A stretch of 5,191 nt of DNA from Eggerthellaceae bacterium (GTDB taxonomy: Bacteria; Actinomycetota; Coriobacteriia; Coriobacteriales; Eggerthellaceae): contig DMNP01000012.1 in NCBI GenBank assembly GCA_003452695.1, forward strand, positions 1 to 5,191. The letters run 5' to 3'. Below are positions 1-5,068 of the stretch, piece by piece. Under the pieces are notes generated by a model. The model had not been told where the DNA came from, did not search any database, and saw only the letters and a list, made by a program, of their open reading frames with translations. The translations under genes and the position numbers were made by a program. Positions within the stretch are counted from its first letter, which is position 1, and each line of letters begins with the position of its first letter.

Positions 1-237
1 CTGTTCAGTTTCCGCAACCACGGCGATTTCCATGAGGACGTGACGAACGTTATCATGAACGACCTGATAGCGCTTATGCGCCCGAAATACATCGAAGTGA
101 CGGGCTTGTTCGTGCCCCGCGGCGGCATTGCCATCCACCCCTTTGCCAACTGGGCGAACCCAGATTTCGGCTATGCCGACAAAGCCGCCGCCCGCCTGTT
201 CGAGCGCATGGAAAAAGCCCTGGCCGAAGAGCAGTAA
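1..237 (+). CDS. queF: QueF, NADPH-dependent 7-cyano-7-deazaguanine reductase (preQ0 to preQ1), 3' part only
   Basis: The open frame runs in from the left edge and stops at TAA 235-237, giving the last 78 residues. They begin [20 protein letters not shown], a hallmark of the QueF family, followed by [17 protein letters not shown] and IHPFANW near the C-terminus. The His-Glu of DFHED are the residues that contact preQ0 in QueF of the B. subtilis (short, unimodular) type. The catalytic Cys and Asp lie upstream and cannot be seen. The enzyme is cytosolic and reduces the nitrile of preQ0 to the amine preQ1, the last free-base step before insertion into tRNA for queuosine. A precursor transporter follows downstream, fitting one pathway, although it has its own promoter. 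Other que genes may lie to the left, which is inference. A weak bulged stem at 247-263 follows the stop but lacks a T tract. The 5' end is missing only because of the window edge. Confidence 0.95.
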   Translation: MFSFRNHGDFHEDVTNVIMNDLIALMRPKYIEVTGLFVPRGGIAIHPFANWANPDFGYADKAAARLFERMEKALAEEQ

Positions 238-283
238 TCCAACCGCCGCCCTTCCCGAAGGCGAGAAAACCATCGAATCCTTA

Positions 284-312
284 TTGCGCGCTCTGGCTTG
301 GGCGCGTAGAAT
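284..312 (+). promoter_or_regulatory. Sigma-70-type promoter of the queuosine-precursor transporter gene
   Basis: The sequence reads TTGCGC (284-289), exactly 17 nt, then TAGAAT (307-312), which matches TATAAT at 5 of 6 positions. It lies just after queF and about 30 nt before the riboswitch aptamer. Transcription would start near 318-320, giving a leader of about 65 nt that holds the aptamer and the ribosome binding site. This suggests the transporter can be transcribed independently of queF. The call rests on motif match and spacing only. Confidence 0.6.
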
Positions 313-341
313 ACGGCATCACGGTCCCGACCGCTATCGGG

Positions 342-376
342 GGTTGTCGCAATCACCAACCTAAAAAAACAAGGAG
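342..376 (+). promoter_or_regulatory. preQ1-I riboswitch that includes the Shine-Dalgarno sequence
   Basis: The P1 stem is GGTTG (342-346) with CAACC (357-361). The loop TCGCAATCAC (347-356) differs at two positions from the loop I recall for the Thermoanaerobacter tengcongensis preQ1-I (type II) aptamer, TCGCAGTAAC. C356, the loop's last base, is where the preQ1-pairing cytosine sits, and the conserved loop-initial U is kept. The A-rich tail (362-369) is followed by CAAGG (370-374), the strand that forms the H-type pseudoknot with the loop CGC. AAGGAG (371-376) is also the ribosome binding site of the next gene, so ligand binding should hide it and switch off translation. A 5-bp hairpin, CCCGA (326-330) with TCGGG (337-341), sits directly 5' of P1 and could stack on it. 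Location downstream of queF and upstream of a queuosine-precursor transporter agrees with the ligand. Confidence 0.9.
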
Positions 377-383
377 CATGCAA

Positions 384-1079
384 GTGAAGAAGACGAATAC
401 GAACCTTATGTTGTGCGCCATGGTGTTCGCCGTGGCGCTCGTTATTTCCAACGTGATAACGGCGAAGACCATCCAGACGGGCATACCGCTGTTCGGCAGT
501 ACTATCCTGGTGCCCTCGGCTGTAATCTGCTATTGCATCACCTTCCTGATGACCGACGTCATCGGCGAGATATGGGGCCCGAAGGAGGCGCGTGCGGTCG
601 TGCTCGGAGGCTTCGGCTGCCAGGTGCTTGCCATGTGCCTTATCCTGGTGGGCCAGGTCATGCCCGCCGCCGATGCATCCATGCAGGCAGCCTACGAAAT
701 GCTGCTCGGCCAGAACGCCGTGTTCGTTGTGGCGAGCATGACGGCCTATCTGCTGTCGCAGTCGTGGGACGTGTTCATCTTCCACCGCATCCGCAACCGC
801 GTGCTCGCAAACGGCGGCAGCCCGCGCAGCCGTTGGATCTGGAACAACGCCTCCACGATGACGTCGCAAATAATCGATACGGTCGTGTTCATCGGCATTG
901 CGTTTGGGATCGGGTTCGGCTGGCTGTTCGACCCGGTGATGATTGGCCAGCTCGGCGCCATGATGGTGGGGCAGTACTTGTGCAAGTTCGTGCTGGCGGC
1001 GCTGGACACGCCCGTTTTCTACCTGCTTACGCGCCGGCGCTCCCAAGGCAGTGCGCAAACAGGCGCGACGCCAGTGTAG
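384..1079 (+). CDS. yhhQ: Queuosine precursor transporter, YhhQ/VUT family membrane protein
   Basis: This is a 231-residue integral membrane protein of the VUT family (Vut_1; YhhQ in E. coli), which imports preQ0 and/or preQ1. About six hydrophobic segments lie near residues 9-28, 40-60, 72-93, 112-134, 163-182 and 185-216. Family-like motifs are ISNVITAK near 21-28, TDVIGEIWGPKEAR at 57-70, SQIIDTVVF at 161-169 and ALDTPVFYLLT at 206-216. Positively charged ends fit a cytoplasmic N- and C-terminus. I place the start at GTG 384, because AAGGAG (371-376) then lies 7 nt upstream. The in-frame ATG at 378 would leave only 1 nt and is unlikely to be used. The riboswitch should lower its translation when preQ1 is abundant. 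The product is certain at family level, but which precursor it carries cannot be read from sequence. Confidence 0.92.
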   Translation: MKKTNTNLMLCAMVFAVALVISNVITAKTIQTGIPLFGSTILVPSAVICYCITFLMTDVIGEIWGPKEARAVVLGGFGCQVLAMCLILVGQVMPAADASMQAAYEMLLGQNAVFVVASMTAYLLSQSWDVFIFHRIRNRVLANGGSPRSRWIWNNASTMTSQIIDTVVFIGIAFGIGFGWLFDPVMIGQLGAMMVGQYLCKFVLAALDTPVFYLLTRRRSQGSAQTGATPV

Positions 1080-1210
1080 CAGCAGGGTCGGATGCGCCCG
1101 GCGGACAAGACGAGGCAAAGCGGACGGGCCGCCACATAGCCGTGGCCGGGGTGTTCCTCCGGCGATGCTTCCCCTTGCAGCAAGTTTGGCAGATGGCGTG
1201 CGAGAGCGGA

Positions 1211-1244
1211 AGGGGCGGGCGCGTCGCATGAAGAACCCGCCCCT
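1211..1244. terminator. Strong hairpin in the convergent gap, possible shared terminator
   Basis: AGGGGCGGG (1211-1219) pairs perfectly with CCCGCCCCT (1236-1244), a 9-bp G/C-rich stem with a 16-nt loop. It lies between the 3' ends of the transporter gene (+) and the membrane-protein gene (-), where a two-way terminator is expected. Neither strand has a proper T tract after the stem (the + strand continues CTGGGCGTTGCACGTTT), so it is not a classical intrinsic terminator. The rest of the 1080-1305 gap holds only a minor GCCAC/GTGGC stem (1131-1135 with 1142-1146) and no gene I can support. Confidence 0.35.
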
Positions 1245-1305
1245 CTGGGCGTTGCACGTTTAGCAGACGGGCTCCCCTTCAGGTGCCCTGCGTGCAGATG
1301 TGCGG

Positions 1306-1974
1306 CTATTTCGCCTTCTCAGCTGCGCTCGAATCGTCCGCGCCATCCGCGCCATCTGTGGCGGCGTCGGAATCGGCGTCCTTTTTCTTACGGAAGCGGT
1401 CGAAGAACCCGCCCTTCTGCTTGGCCTTCTCGGCTTCCTCGGCCTTGGCGGCGTCGAATTTCTCGGCGGCTTCCTTCTCTTGGGCGCGTTGTTCGGCGCG
1501 CGCCTTTTTCTGTTCCTTGCGCGCGGCCTTCGACTTGTCGTTGGCCAGCGCGGCGGTGTACAGCTTGCGCTCCTTGCGAATCTTGCCCAAATCAAGCCAG
1601 AACGCCACGATGATCAGCGCATATGCCACGACCATGATGCCCATGGAAATGCCTTGCATGCCCTCCTGCGTCGTCAGGAAGAACGACACTGCCGTGCATG
1701 CAATGGCGCCGACGAGCGCAATCCACCAGTATCGGCGCAGCCGTTTGTAGGTTTCGGTGTCCTCGAAGCGCGCTCGCGCGACGTTCGATTTCTCCATGGC
1801 CTTGCGTTCGCGTTCGCGCGCCTCTTCCTTCTTCTGCTTCTTGCTCTTGGGCGCAGGGTCGTGCACCGTGCCGGCGCGTGCCGTCTTGGGTTTGGCCGAT
1901 GCGGACGACCGGCGCGTTACGCCACCGCGGTTCTCGTCTTGATAGCGCTCGTTCAGGGGGTTTCTCTGAGTCAT
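1306..1974 (-). CDS. Lys/Ala-rich two-helix membrane protein of unknown function
   Basis: The 222-residue product matches no family I can name. The N-terminus (1-80) is polar and basic with a charged stretch, KSKKQKKEEARERERKA, at about 43-59. Two likely transmembrane helices follow, about 83-101 (starting WWIALVGAIAC) and 107-127 (GISMGIMVVAYALIIVAFW), joined by a short loop, so both ends should face the cytoplasm. Residues about 145-188 are rich in K, E and A and should form a helix or coiled coil. FFDRFRKKK (190-198) and an acidic Asp/Ala/Ser tail (199-222) end the chain. The ATG directly follows the purC stop codon with no gap. Its ribosome binding site AGGAAG (plus-strand CTTCCT, 1981-1986) lies inside the end of purC, so the two genes are almost certainly co-transcribed and translationally coupled. 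A role in purine synthesis is not implied by the protein itself. Confidence 0.85.
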   Translation of the reverse strand: MTQRNPLNERYQDENRGGVTRRSSASAKPKTARAGTVHDPAPKSKKQKKEEARERERKAMEKSNVARARFEDTETYKRLRRYWWIALVGAIACTAVSFFLTTQEGMQGISMGIMVVAYALIIVAFWLDLGKIRKERKLYTAALANDKSKAARKEQKKARAEQRAQEKEAAEKFDAAKAEEAEKAKQKGGFFDRFRKKKDADSDAATDGADGADDSSAAEKAK

Positions 1975-2841
1975 TTAGAACTTCCTGCCAGTAATCTTCT
2001 CGTATGCCTGCACGTACTTTTCGCTCGTGCGGTCGATTATGTCCTGGGGCAGGCGCGGCGGCGTGCCGGTCTTGTCCCAGTTGGCGGTAAGCCAATCGCG
2101 CACGAACTGCTTGTCGAAGCTGGCCTGATCGCGGCCCGGTTCGTATTCGTCGCCTGGCCAGAAACGCGAAGAGTCGGGTGTCAGCACCTCGTCTGCCAGG
2201 ATAATCGTGCCGTTCAGACGCCCGAACTCGAATTTCGTGTCGGCGATGATAATGCCGCGCTCGGCTGCGTGGTCGCGTGCGGTGGTGTATACCTTCAGCG
2301 ACAGGTCGCGCAGCGCGGCGGCGTCTTCGTCGCCGATGATCTGCGCGCAGCGCTCGAAGCTGATGTTCTCGTCGTGGTCGCCGATATCGGCCTTCGTGGA
2401 CGGCGTGAAGATGGGCTCGGGCAGCTTCGACGAATTGTCCAGGCCTTCCGGCAGCTGGATTCCGCACACGGTGCCCTCGCGGCGGTATTCCTTCAAGCCG
2501 CTGCCGGCCAGATAGCCGCGCACGATGCATTCCACGGGAAACATGTCGGCCTTGCGCACCAGCATGAATCGTCCGCGCAGGTAATCGGCATAGGGTTGGA
2601 ATTGTTCGGGCAGGTCGGCCACGTCGGTGGAAAGCAGGTGGTTTTCCACGACGCCGTCCAGCAGCTCGAACCAGAAGCACGATATGCGTGTAAGCACTTC
2701 GCCTTTGTGGGGAATCTCGTCTTCCAGAATATAGTCGAACGCCGAAATGCGGTCCGTCGCGACCAGCAGAAGCTTGTCGCCCAGGTCGTACAGGTCGCGC
2801 ACTTTGCCCTGCGCATCGGGCTTGATATCGATACCGCTCAT
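1975..2841 (-). CDS. purC: PurC, phosphoribosylaminoimidazole-succinocarboxamide (SAICAR) synthase
   Basis: The 288-residue cytosolic enzyme joins CAIR and aspartate with ATP to give SAICAR in de novo purine synthesis. Conserved blocks appear in order: GKVRDLYDLGDKLLLVATDR (12-31) running into ISAFD (32-36), the nucleotide-binding start; VECIVRGYLAGSG (103-115); PIFTPSTKAD then GDHDENISF (143-162); IIADTKFEFG (198-207), the family signature; and DEVLTPDSSRFWP (217-229). The length fits the longer class (about 290-300 residues, as in yeast) rather than the ~240-residue E. coli type. The start is ATG 2841-2839 with GAAAGG (plus-strand CCTTTC, 2850-2855) 8 nt upstream. All family blocks are intact. 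The gene leads a two-gene unit with the membrane protein that follows at 1974. No other pur gene is in the window. Confidence 0.97.
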   Translation of the reverse strand: MSGIDIKPDAQGKVRDLYDLGDKLLLVATDRISAFDYILEDEIPHKGEVLTRISCFWFELLDGVVENHLLSTDVADLPEQFQPYADYLRGRFMLVRKADMFPVECIVRGYLAGSGLKEYRREGTVCGIQLPEGLDNSSKLPEPIFTPSTKADIGDHDENISFERCAQIIGDEDAAALRDLSLKVYTTARDHAAERGIIIADTKFEFGRLNGTIILADEVLTPDSSRFWPGDEYEPGRDQASFDKQFVRDWLTANWDKTGTPPRLPQDIIDRTSEKYVQAYEKITGRKF

Positions 2842-2877
2842 AGCTGCAGCCTTTCATTCGAATTGATGTACCGAATC

Positions 2878-2883
2878 ATTATG
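2878..2883 (-). promoter_or_regulatory. Possible -10 box of the purC transcription unit
   Basis: On the minus strand CATAAT (plus-strand ATTATG) matches TATAAT at 5 of 6 positions. It lies 37 nt before the purC start, predicting a leader of about 30 nt. No good -35 box is found at 16-18 nt upstream, so the promoter would be weak or need an activator. I see no riboswitch or PurR-type box between it and the gene. Confidence 0.3.
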
Positions 2884-3125
2884 GCGCAATTTCAAGCGCT
2901 GCACGAATGAAACACGCTTCACCCGATGGGATGCAAGGGCATGCCAGTTACTGCCCCCGCCGTTGGCCGGGCCAAGAAAACGCGTGCCGCCGCAGGCCCG
3001 ACGGCGCGCGGCGATTGCGCTCGTTAACAGTTCGCTCTATGCAGCCCGCCGGGCGGCAGGGCAAGGGGGGGCGCGTGACGGTAGCTTGCGCTCGGCTCTA
3101 AGCGACCGTCTACTCGGAAATTAAC
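2884..3125. other. Non-coding stretch between the divergent purC and gpx genes
   Basis: I see no credible gene here; open frames lack ribosome binding sites and conserved motifs. It holds several dyads. TTGGCC-G-GGCCAA lies near 2963-2975. A GCCCGCCGGGCGGC block lies near 3044-3057. The most regular is a hairpin at 3077-3110, with GACGGT/ACCGTC outside, GCTT/AAGC inside, a 1x1 mismatch and a 12-nt loop. None is followed by a T tract. A weak promoter-like pair, TTGCGC (3015-3020) then 17 nt then TATGCA (3038-3043), lies before that hairpin. A small RNA is possible but unsupported. Composition turns from very GC-rich to AT-rich at about 3112, where the gpx control region starts. Confidence 0.5.
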
Positions 3126-3153
3126 TTGCACATACAATTAAATTGTATACAAT
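3126..3153 (+). promoter_or_regulatory. Promoter of the gpx-ohrR unit
   Basis: TTGCAC (3126-3131), 16 nt, then TACAAT (3148-3153), each close to consensus, in a short AT-rich island. The start of transcription would be near 3160, about 37 nt before the gpx ATG. The putative OhrR operator covers the spacer and the -10 box, so a bound repressor would exclude RNA polymerase. Confidence 0.65.
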
Positions 3154-3162
3154 GTAATAGTA
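3133..3162 (+). promoter_or_regulatory. Putative OhrR operator (tandem 15-bp dyads)
   Basis: Positions 3133-3147 read TACAATTAAATTGTA, a perfect dyad centred on A3140 that extends to 17 bp at 3132-3148. Directly abutting, 3148-3162 reads TACAATGTAATAGTA, a copy with 12 of 15 identities. The junction ATTGTATACAAT (3142-3153) is itself a perfect 12-bp palindrome. The first copy equals the repeat I recall for the Bacillus subtilis ohrA operator bound by OhrR. An ohrR gene lies in the same transcription unit, so operator and cognate regulator are both present. The site overlaps the -10 box and spacer, implying repression. Binding is inferred from pattern and context. Confidence 0.8.
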
Positions 3163-3196
3163 CGAAACAGACATCGGGCAAGTGAAGGGAAGCATC

Positions 3197-3739
3197 ATGG
3201 GCGTTTACGATTTCACGGTGGAAGCACGCGACGGCAGCCAGGTTTCCCTGAGCGATTACGATGGCAAGGTGCTGCTCGTGGTGAACACGGCCACAGGCTG
3301 TGGTTTCACGCCGCATTACGAGCCGCTGGAGGCCATGTACAAGGAATACCGCGACCAGGGCTTTGAAATCCTGGACTTCCCGTGCAACCAGTTCGCCGAC
3401 CAGGCACCCGGCACCGACGACGAGATTCACGAATTCTGCCAGGTGAAGTTCGGCACCGAGTTTCCGCAGTTCAAGAAGATAGACGTGAACGGCGACAGCG
3501 CCGATCCGCTGTTCGCCTACCTGGCCACGGAAAAGCCCTTCCAGGGCTTCGGCAAGGGCCTGAAGAACAAGGCGCTGGAGAAATTCGCGTCTGCGAACAA
3601 CGCCAAGTACGGCGACAAGGCGTATATCAAGTGGAACTTCACGAAATTCCTGGTCGATCGCGCGGGCAACGTCGTTGCGCGCTTCGAGCCCACAACCGAT
3701 ATGGACGATGTGAAGAAGGCCGTGGCCGCTGCCCTGTAG
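3197..3739 (+). CDS. gpx: Glutathione peroxidase family, probably thioredoxin-dependent peroxidase
   Basis: The 180-residue cytosolic protein has the whole Gpx fold sequence. NTATGCGFTPHYEPLEAMY (30-48) holds peroxidatic Cys35. LDFPCNQFADQ (59-69) holds Gln69, and IKWNFTKFLV (144-153) holds Trp146 and Asn147, completing the Cys-Gln-Trp-Asn tetrad. Cys81 in EFCQVKFG sits where the resolving Cys of thioredoxin-dependent (2-Cys, non-selenium) enzymes lies, so thioredoxin rather than glutathione is the likely electron donor. It would reduce organic hydroperoxides and H2O2. No signal peptide is seen. I chose ATG 3197, with AAGGGA (3185-3190) 6 nt upstream; the upstream GTG at 3182 lacks such a site and the family normally starts here. 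The OhrR-type operator precedes it and ohrR follows 139 nt downstream, pointing to induction by organic peroxides. The motif has ATGC in place of the commoner ASxC. Confidence 0.95.
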   Translation: MGVYDFTVEARDGSQVSLSDYDGKVLLVVNTATGCGFTPHYEPLEAMYKEYRDQGFEILDFPCNQFADQAPGTDDEIHEFCQVKFGTEFPQFKKIDVNGDSADPLFAYLATEKPFQGFGKGLKNKALEKFASANNAKYGDKAYIKWNFTKFLVDRAGNVVARFEPTTDMDDVKKAVAAAL

Positions 3740-3786
3740 CCTGCAGGAGAGCGAACGGGCTGGATCATGCGCAGTTTGCTCCGAAC

Positions 3787-3848
3787 CGCCGTTGGCAGTG
3801 CGGGCGGGTCGTGTCGTTCGACCCGCCGGGCGCCAACGGCGGCGTTTT
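3787..3848 (+). terminator. Two-tier hairpin between gpx and ohrR, likely terminator or attenuator
   Basis: The outer stem is CGCCGTTGGC (3787-3796) with GCCAACGGCG (3832-3841), a perfect 10 bp. The inner stem is GGCGGGTCG (3803-3811) with CGACCCGCC (3819-3827), a perfect 9 bp with a 7-nt loop. A small internal loop joins them. GCG and TTTT (3845-3848) follow. The T run is short and begins 3 nt after the stem, so termination may be partial. That would give high gpx and low ohrR levels from one promoter. It could instead stabilise the 3' end of the gpx message. Confidence 0.55.
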
Positions 3849-3878
3849 CGCGAGGGGCGAAAGGAAGTGCTCAAACGC

Positions 3879-4346
3879 ATGGATGAAGCAACGGGCATAA
3901 GCGCCATTCCCACCGACGAGCTGCTGAAGCTGGAAAACCAGATGTGCTTTCCGCTGTATGCGTGCTCCAAGGAGGTCGTGCGCCGCTACACGCCCTATCT
4001 GGACGAGCTGGGTCTTACCTACACCCAGTACCTGGTGATGCTGGCGCTCTGGGAATACGGCGACCTGGCAGTTGGCGAGCTCGGCGAGCGATTGTACCTG
4101 GATTCGGGCACGCTCACTCCGCTTTTGAAGAAGATGGAGGCAAAAGGCCTGCTCGTGCGCAGGCGCGATGCTGCCGACGAACGCCGCGTGAGCATCGCGC
4201 TGACCGACGCCGGCAAAGAGCTGAAAGGGCGCGCGCGTGCCGTGCCCCTCGGCATGGGGCAGTGCGTGGGGCTGGACCCCGAAGAGGGCGCCGAGCTCGT
4301 GCGCCTGTTGCGCAAGGTCATCGGCAACGTCCGCGCCAGCCGCTAG
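3879..4346 (+). CDS. ohrR: OhrR, MarR-family organic hydroperoxide-sensing repressor (2-Cys type)
   Basis: This 155-residue MarR-family winged-helix protein strongly resembles OhrR. LENQMCFPLYACS (18-30) carries the sensing Cys23. LGLTYTQYLVMLALWE (44-59) follows. GELGERLYLDSGTLTPLLKK (66-85) is the recognition region, then DERRVSIALTDAG (100-112), the wing. Tyr27, Tyr37 and Tyr48 fall at +4, +14 and +25 from Cys23, the same spacing as the three tyrosines that sense Cys oxidation in B. subtilis OhrR. Cys129 lies 106 residues after Cys23, close to the Cys22-Cys127 spacing of Xanthomonas OhrR, so a disulfide-forming 2-Cys mechanism is likely. The start is uncertain. ATG 3879 fits family length, with AAAGGAAG (3860-3867) rather far upstream. 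GTG 3867 with GAGGGG (3852-3857) would add four residues. The protein should repress gpx and itself through the operator before gpx. The gene ends 10 nt from the convergent regulator gene. Confidence 0.93.
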   Translation: MDEATGISAIPTDELLKLENQMCFPLYACSKEVVRRYTPYLDELGLTYTQYLVMLALWEYGDLAVGELGERLYLDSGTLTPLLKKMEAKGLLVRRRDAADERRVSIALTDAGKELKGRARAVPLGMGQCVGLDPEEGAELVRLLRKVIGNVRASR

Positions 4347-4356
4347 CTTCGCGCCT

Positions 4357-5019
4357 TCACCCGATGTCGAGCAGCTTGAAATGGCTGCGCGATGTTTCTA
4401 TCAGGCCTTCGCGGGTCATGCGGGAAAGCTCGGCGGACAGCGCGCTGCGGTCCACGCCCAGATAGTCGGCCAGCTGCTGGCGGTTGAAGGGAATGTCGAA
4501 TTCCACGCAACCCGCAAGCTCGGCTTGCGTGGACAGATACGACAGCACCTTGCCGCGGATGCTTTTCGGGGCCGTGTGGAAGATGCGCTGCGAAAGGCTG
4601 ATGCATTGCCGGGAGATGGCGGCCACCATGTTGGTGGAAACACGCGCATGGTGCGGGCAGGCAATCGAGCAGGTGGTCAGCACCTTTGCGGCTTCCAGGA
4701 ACAGGATGCGGCAGCTGCCGACCGCCACGACGTCGATCTTCAGCGGTTCGCCGCATGCGGCATAGGCTTCCCCGAACAGTTGCCCAGTTCCGGCGTGCCG
4801 CATTACGCTCACATTGCCCCATACGTCCACGCTTTCAATGCGCACGGCCCCTTCCAGCACAAGTCCGATGCTCGTGGTGGTGTCGCCCATGTGCCAGATG
4901 CGTTCGCCATCGGCGAAAGTGCGCTCGCGTGTTCCCAGGCAGCCGATCATGGCCTTGATTTCTTCGGGGCTCGCTCCGCGAAAGAGGGGGCTTGCGGCCA
5001 GAAGCCCGTAGTCGTTCAT
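4357..5019 (-). CDS. Crp/Fnr family transcriptional regulator
   Basis: The 220-residue cytosolic DNA-binding protein has a cyclic-nucleotide-type beta barrel (about 15-115: LFRGASPEEIKAM, GLVLEGAVRIE, GQLFGEAYA), a linking helix, and a C-terminal helix-turn-helix (about 178-206: FNRQQLADYLGVD, then DRSALSAELSRM as recognition helix). The pocket segment GQLFGEAYAACGEP lacks the Arg-Ser of the cAMP-binding cassette of CRP, so cAMP is unlikely as ligand. Seven Cys (27, 89, 103, 117, 121, 139, 171) occur, with C117-S-I-A-C121-P-H-H in the hinge. The N-terminal four-Cys [4Fe-4S] pattern of FNR is absent. I chose ATG 5019-5017 because AAGGA (plus-strand TCCTT, 5025-5029) lies 5 nt upstream; an extension to 5070 would run through the predicted promoter. 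The target and signal cannot be read from sequence. It is convergent with ohrR. Confidence 0.88.
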   Translation of the reverse strand: MNDYGLLAASPLFRGASPEEIKAMIGCLGTRERTFADGERIWHMGDTTTSIGLVLEGAVRIESVDVWGNVSVMRHAGTGQLFGEAYAACGEPLKIDVVAVGSCRILFLEAAKVLTTCSIACPHHARVSTNMVAAISRQCISLSQRIFHTAPKSIRGKVLSYLSTQAELAGCVEFDIPFNRQQLADYLGVDRSALSAELSRMTREGLIETSRSHFKLLDIG

Positions 5020-5068
5020 GTCGTTCCTTTCGCCTTGTTCGCCCCATGCATAGCGTACTGTTGCGCAC

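Noticed and set aside
247..263. Bulged stem after the queF stop as a terminator
   Set aside because: Only about six pairs with a bulge and no T tract after it; too weak to call.
171..1229. Long 352-codon open frame on the minus strand opposite the transporter gene
   Set aside because: It runs antisense through the queF end, the promoter, the riboswitch and the transporter gene. Its product is Arg/His/Ala-rich without recognisable motifs, as expected for a GC-rich shadow frame.
1300..2910. 536-codon open frame on the plus strand opposite purC and the membrane protein
   Set aside because: The minus strand carries unmistakable purC motifs over the same stretch. The plus-strand product lacks family features and has no ribosome binding site.
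2963..2975. TTGGCC-G-GGCCAA dyad as a terminator
   Set aside because: It has no T tract on the 3' side on either strand and no gene ends beside it.
3182..3196. GTG 3182 as start of the gpx gene
   Set aside because: It has no ribosome binding site at proper distance, whereas ATG 3197 does and gives the normal family N-terminus.
3792..3878. GTG 3792 as start of ohrR, adding 29 residues
   Set aside because: The extra segment lies in the two-tier hairpin, is Arg-rich without similarity to OhrR, and lacks a ribosome binding site.
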